Positions 63,082-64,000 of a stretch of DNA of 64,000 nucleotides are shown one piece after another (position 1 is the stretch's first letter; each line of letters opens with the position of its first letter). The notes below the pieces were generated by a model that saw nothing but the letters and a program-made list of their open reading frames with translations, searched no databases and had not been told where the DNA came from. This DNA comes from Heyndrickxia vini. Its GTDB lineage: Bacteria > Bacillota > Bacilli > Bacillales > Bacillaceae_C. The position numbers were made by a program, and so were the translations under genes. The stretch lies in NCBI RefSeq assembly GCF_016772275.1, contig NZ_CP065425.1:3316653-3380652 (forward strand), read 5' to 3'.

Positions 63082-63843
63082 TCATTTAAACTTGTCTATA
63101 CGTTTAAATTTATATCCACGTGCTTTCAAGTCTTGGATTACTTTTTCGAGTGCATCCGCATTATCTTTGGAAACAGTATGGAGTAAAAGTACGGCACCTG
63201 GGTGAACTTGGGCCATGATATTATCATAAGAATATTTCCAGCCTTTTTGTTGATCCACCAACCAATCTTTAAAGGCGAGTGACCAAAGGACATGGGTATA
63301 TCCTTCTTCATTGGCAAGCTGCATTGTTCTCTCACTTAAGATTCCTCTCGGTGGCCGTAAATAATGCATTTCTTTTTGCTTTGTTATTCTAGCTGTCTGA
63401 TCCTTCACTTTTTTTAATTCTTCTTTTAATTTTTCATCCGATACTTGCGTTAAATCCGGATGGCTCCAGGAGTGATTCCCAATGAGATGACCTTCATTAA
63501 CCATTCGTTGAACAAGCTCGGGTTTCGATGTTAAATAATGACCAGTTACGAAGAAAATAGCCGGTACTTTTTCTTTTTTTAGTACATCCAAAACTTTTGG
63601 GGTGTACCCGTTCTCATACCCGTTATCGAATGTTAAATATAAAACTTTTTTATTTGGATCTCCTTTATAAAAAGCATGGTGTCTACTCAGAAGATCATCA
63701 TATGCCTTCCCTGCTTGAGCTTGCTGTTCATTCTTCCCTTTAGTAAATCCCCAATGAACTGGAGCATTTGAAATCGCTGAAGCATAGTTTGTATTGATCA
63801 TCGTAAACAAAACAATTGCCGCGATAAGAAACCATTTTTTCAT
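63082..63843 (-). CDS. pdaA: PdaA-type polysaccharide deacetylase (spore cortex)
   Basis: The 253-residue exported enzyme has a signal peptide (about 1-23) and a NodB-homology domain with TFDNGYENGYTPKVLDVL (catalytic Asp), the zinc-binding HSWSHPDL motif (HxxxH), RPPRGI and the LLHTVS end motif. The TFDNGYENG variant is characteristic of PdaA, which deacetylates muramic acid to make the delta-lactam of the spore cortex. This points to a spore former. The start follows AAGAAGGTG. Sporulation sigma control is likely but no clear promoter is seen. Confidence 0.9.
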   Translation of the reverse strand: MKKWFLIAAIVLFTMINTNYASAISNAPVHWGFTKGKNEQQAQAGKAYDDLLSRHHAFYKGDPNKKVLYLTFDNGYENGYTPKVLDVLKKEKVPAIFFVTGHYLTSKPELVQRMVNEGHLIGNHSWSHPDLTQVSDEKLKEELKKVKDQTARITKQKEMHYLRPPRGILSERTMQLANEEGYTHVLWSLAFKDWLVDQQKGWKYSYDNIMAQVHPGAVLLLHTVSKDNADALEKVIQDLKARGYKFKRIDKFK

Positions 63844-63923
63844 GAATTCACCTTCTTTTTTATTATGTATTTTTTTCGAAGGTGAAATAGATATGCTAAT
63901 TAAAAATTACCAATTGCACTTAT

Positions 63924-63992
63924 TGTGGATAAGCTCAGATTATTTTCAGAAGAATTAATTTTTGTTGTGGATATTGCGAATATTGTGGATGA
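63924..63992. promoter_or_regulatory. Group of three DnaA-box-like sites
   Basis: TGTGGATAA (63924-63932, perfect), TGTGGATAT (63966-63974) and TGTGGATGA (63984-63992), the latter two one base off the consensus, all in the same direction. The window ends 8 bases later, so more may follow. Bacillus chromosomes carry DnaA-box clusters outside oriC. Confidence 0.45.
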
Positions 63993-64000
63993 ATCTGTTG

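Overview
The window looks like chromosomal DNA of a low-GC Gram-positive spore former of the family Bacillaceae. The supporting signs are strong AGGAGG-type ribosome binding sites, frequent TTG and GTG starts, a PdaA-type spore-cortex deacetylase, an AdeR/alanine dehydrogenase pair, a YjbI-type globin, three DUF3231 proteins and small palindromic intergenic repeats of the kind seen in Bacillus. I see no rRNA, tRNA, CRISPR array, prophage or intact insertion sequence. Genus cannot be fixed from the sequence alone.

Layout. 1-8.6 kb is an alanine block: alanine dehydrogenase, its PucR/AdeR-type regulator, an amino acid permease with a perfect CcpA (cre) site upstream, an SH3-rich glucosaminidase autolysin and a sodium:alanine symporter. 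8.7-14.8 kb holds small genes (CBS protein, DUF2269 membrane protein, truncated globin, VWA lipoprotein, two SMR efflux subunits) mixed with decay: an EAL-domain remnant and two divergent genes that have both lost their 5' ends at one junction. 14.8-21.9 kb is a sugar regulon: a RbsABC-type importer, two Gfo/Idh/MocA dehydrogenases and a LacI repressor, tied together by four 14-bp operators of the form TGTAA-N4-TTACA. 22-28.2 kb carries a DUF3231 protein, a secreted protein of five near-identical 94-residue repeats, a GNAT enzyme, a noncoding 104-bp tandem repeat, and an MFS pump preceded by a LexA-like box and a five-residue leader ORF.

28.3-33.2 kb holds two butanediol/acetoin-type dehydrogenases divergent from a LysR regulator, then an unusual fusion of a degenerate dihydroorotate-dehydrogenase barrel to an internally duplicated membrane domain; this is the most novel-looking gene here. 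33.3-41.2 kb has an MMPL exporter with its MarR repressor, a YbjQ pair, a ProP-like symporter, a small pseudogene with one nonsense codon, and a secreted Ig-like protein. 41.8-44.5 kb is a PadR / DUF1048 / DUF1048 / ABC exporter cassette with GC-rich ABC genes and a shared operator-like sequence. 44.8-51.9 kb has a zinc-ribbon membrane protein, a RibD-like reductase, an L,D-transpeptidase, and a nucleoside salvage pair (transporter plus DeoD) next to a Mga-type regulator. 52.1-64 kb contains oligoendopeptidase F, a methyltransferase, an Rrf2 regulator, a VanR-VanS-VanY-like three-gene module without vanHAX, a 23S rRNA uracil methyltransferase, an AlkA glycosylase, an XRE-cupin regulator, a third DUF3231 gene, PdaA, and a group of DnaA-box-like sites at the window edge.

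Starts given here were shifted from the longest reading frame where a clear ribosome binding site identifies an internal start. Functions are inferred from recognisable motifs and family resemblance; no database search was run.
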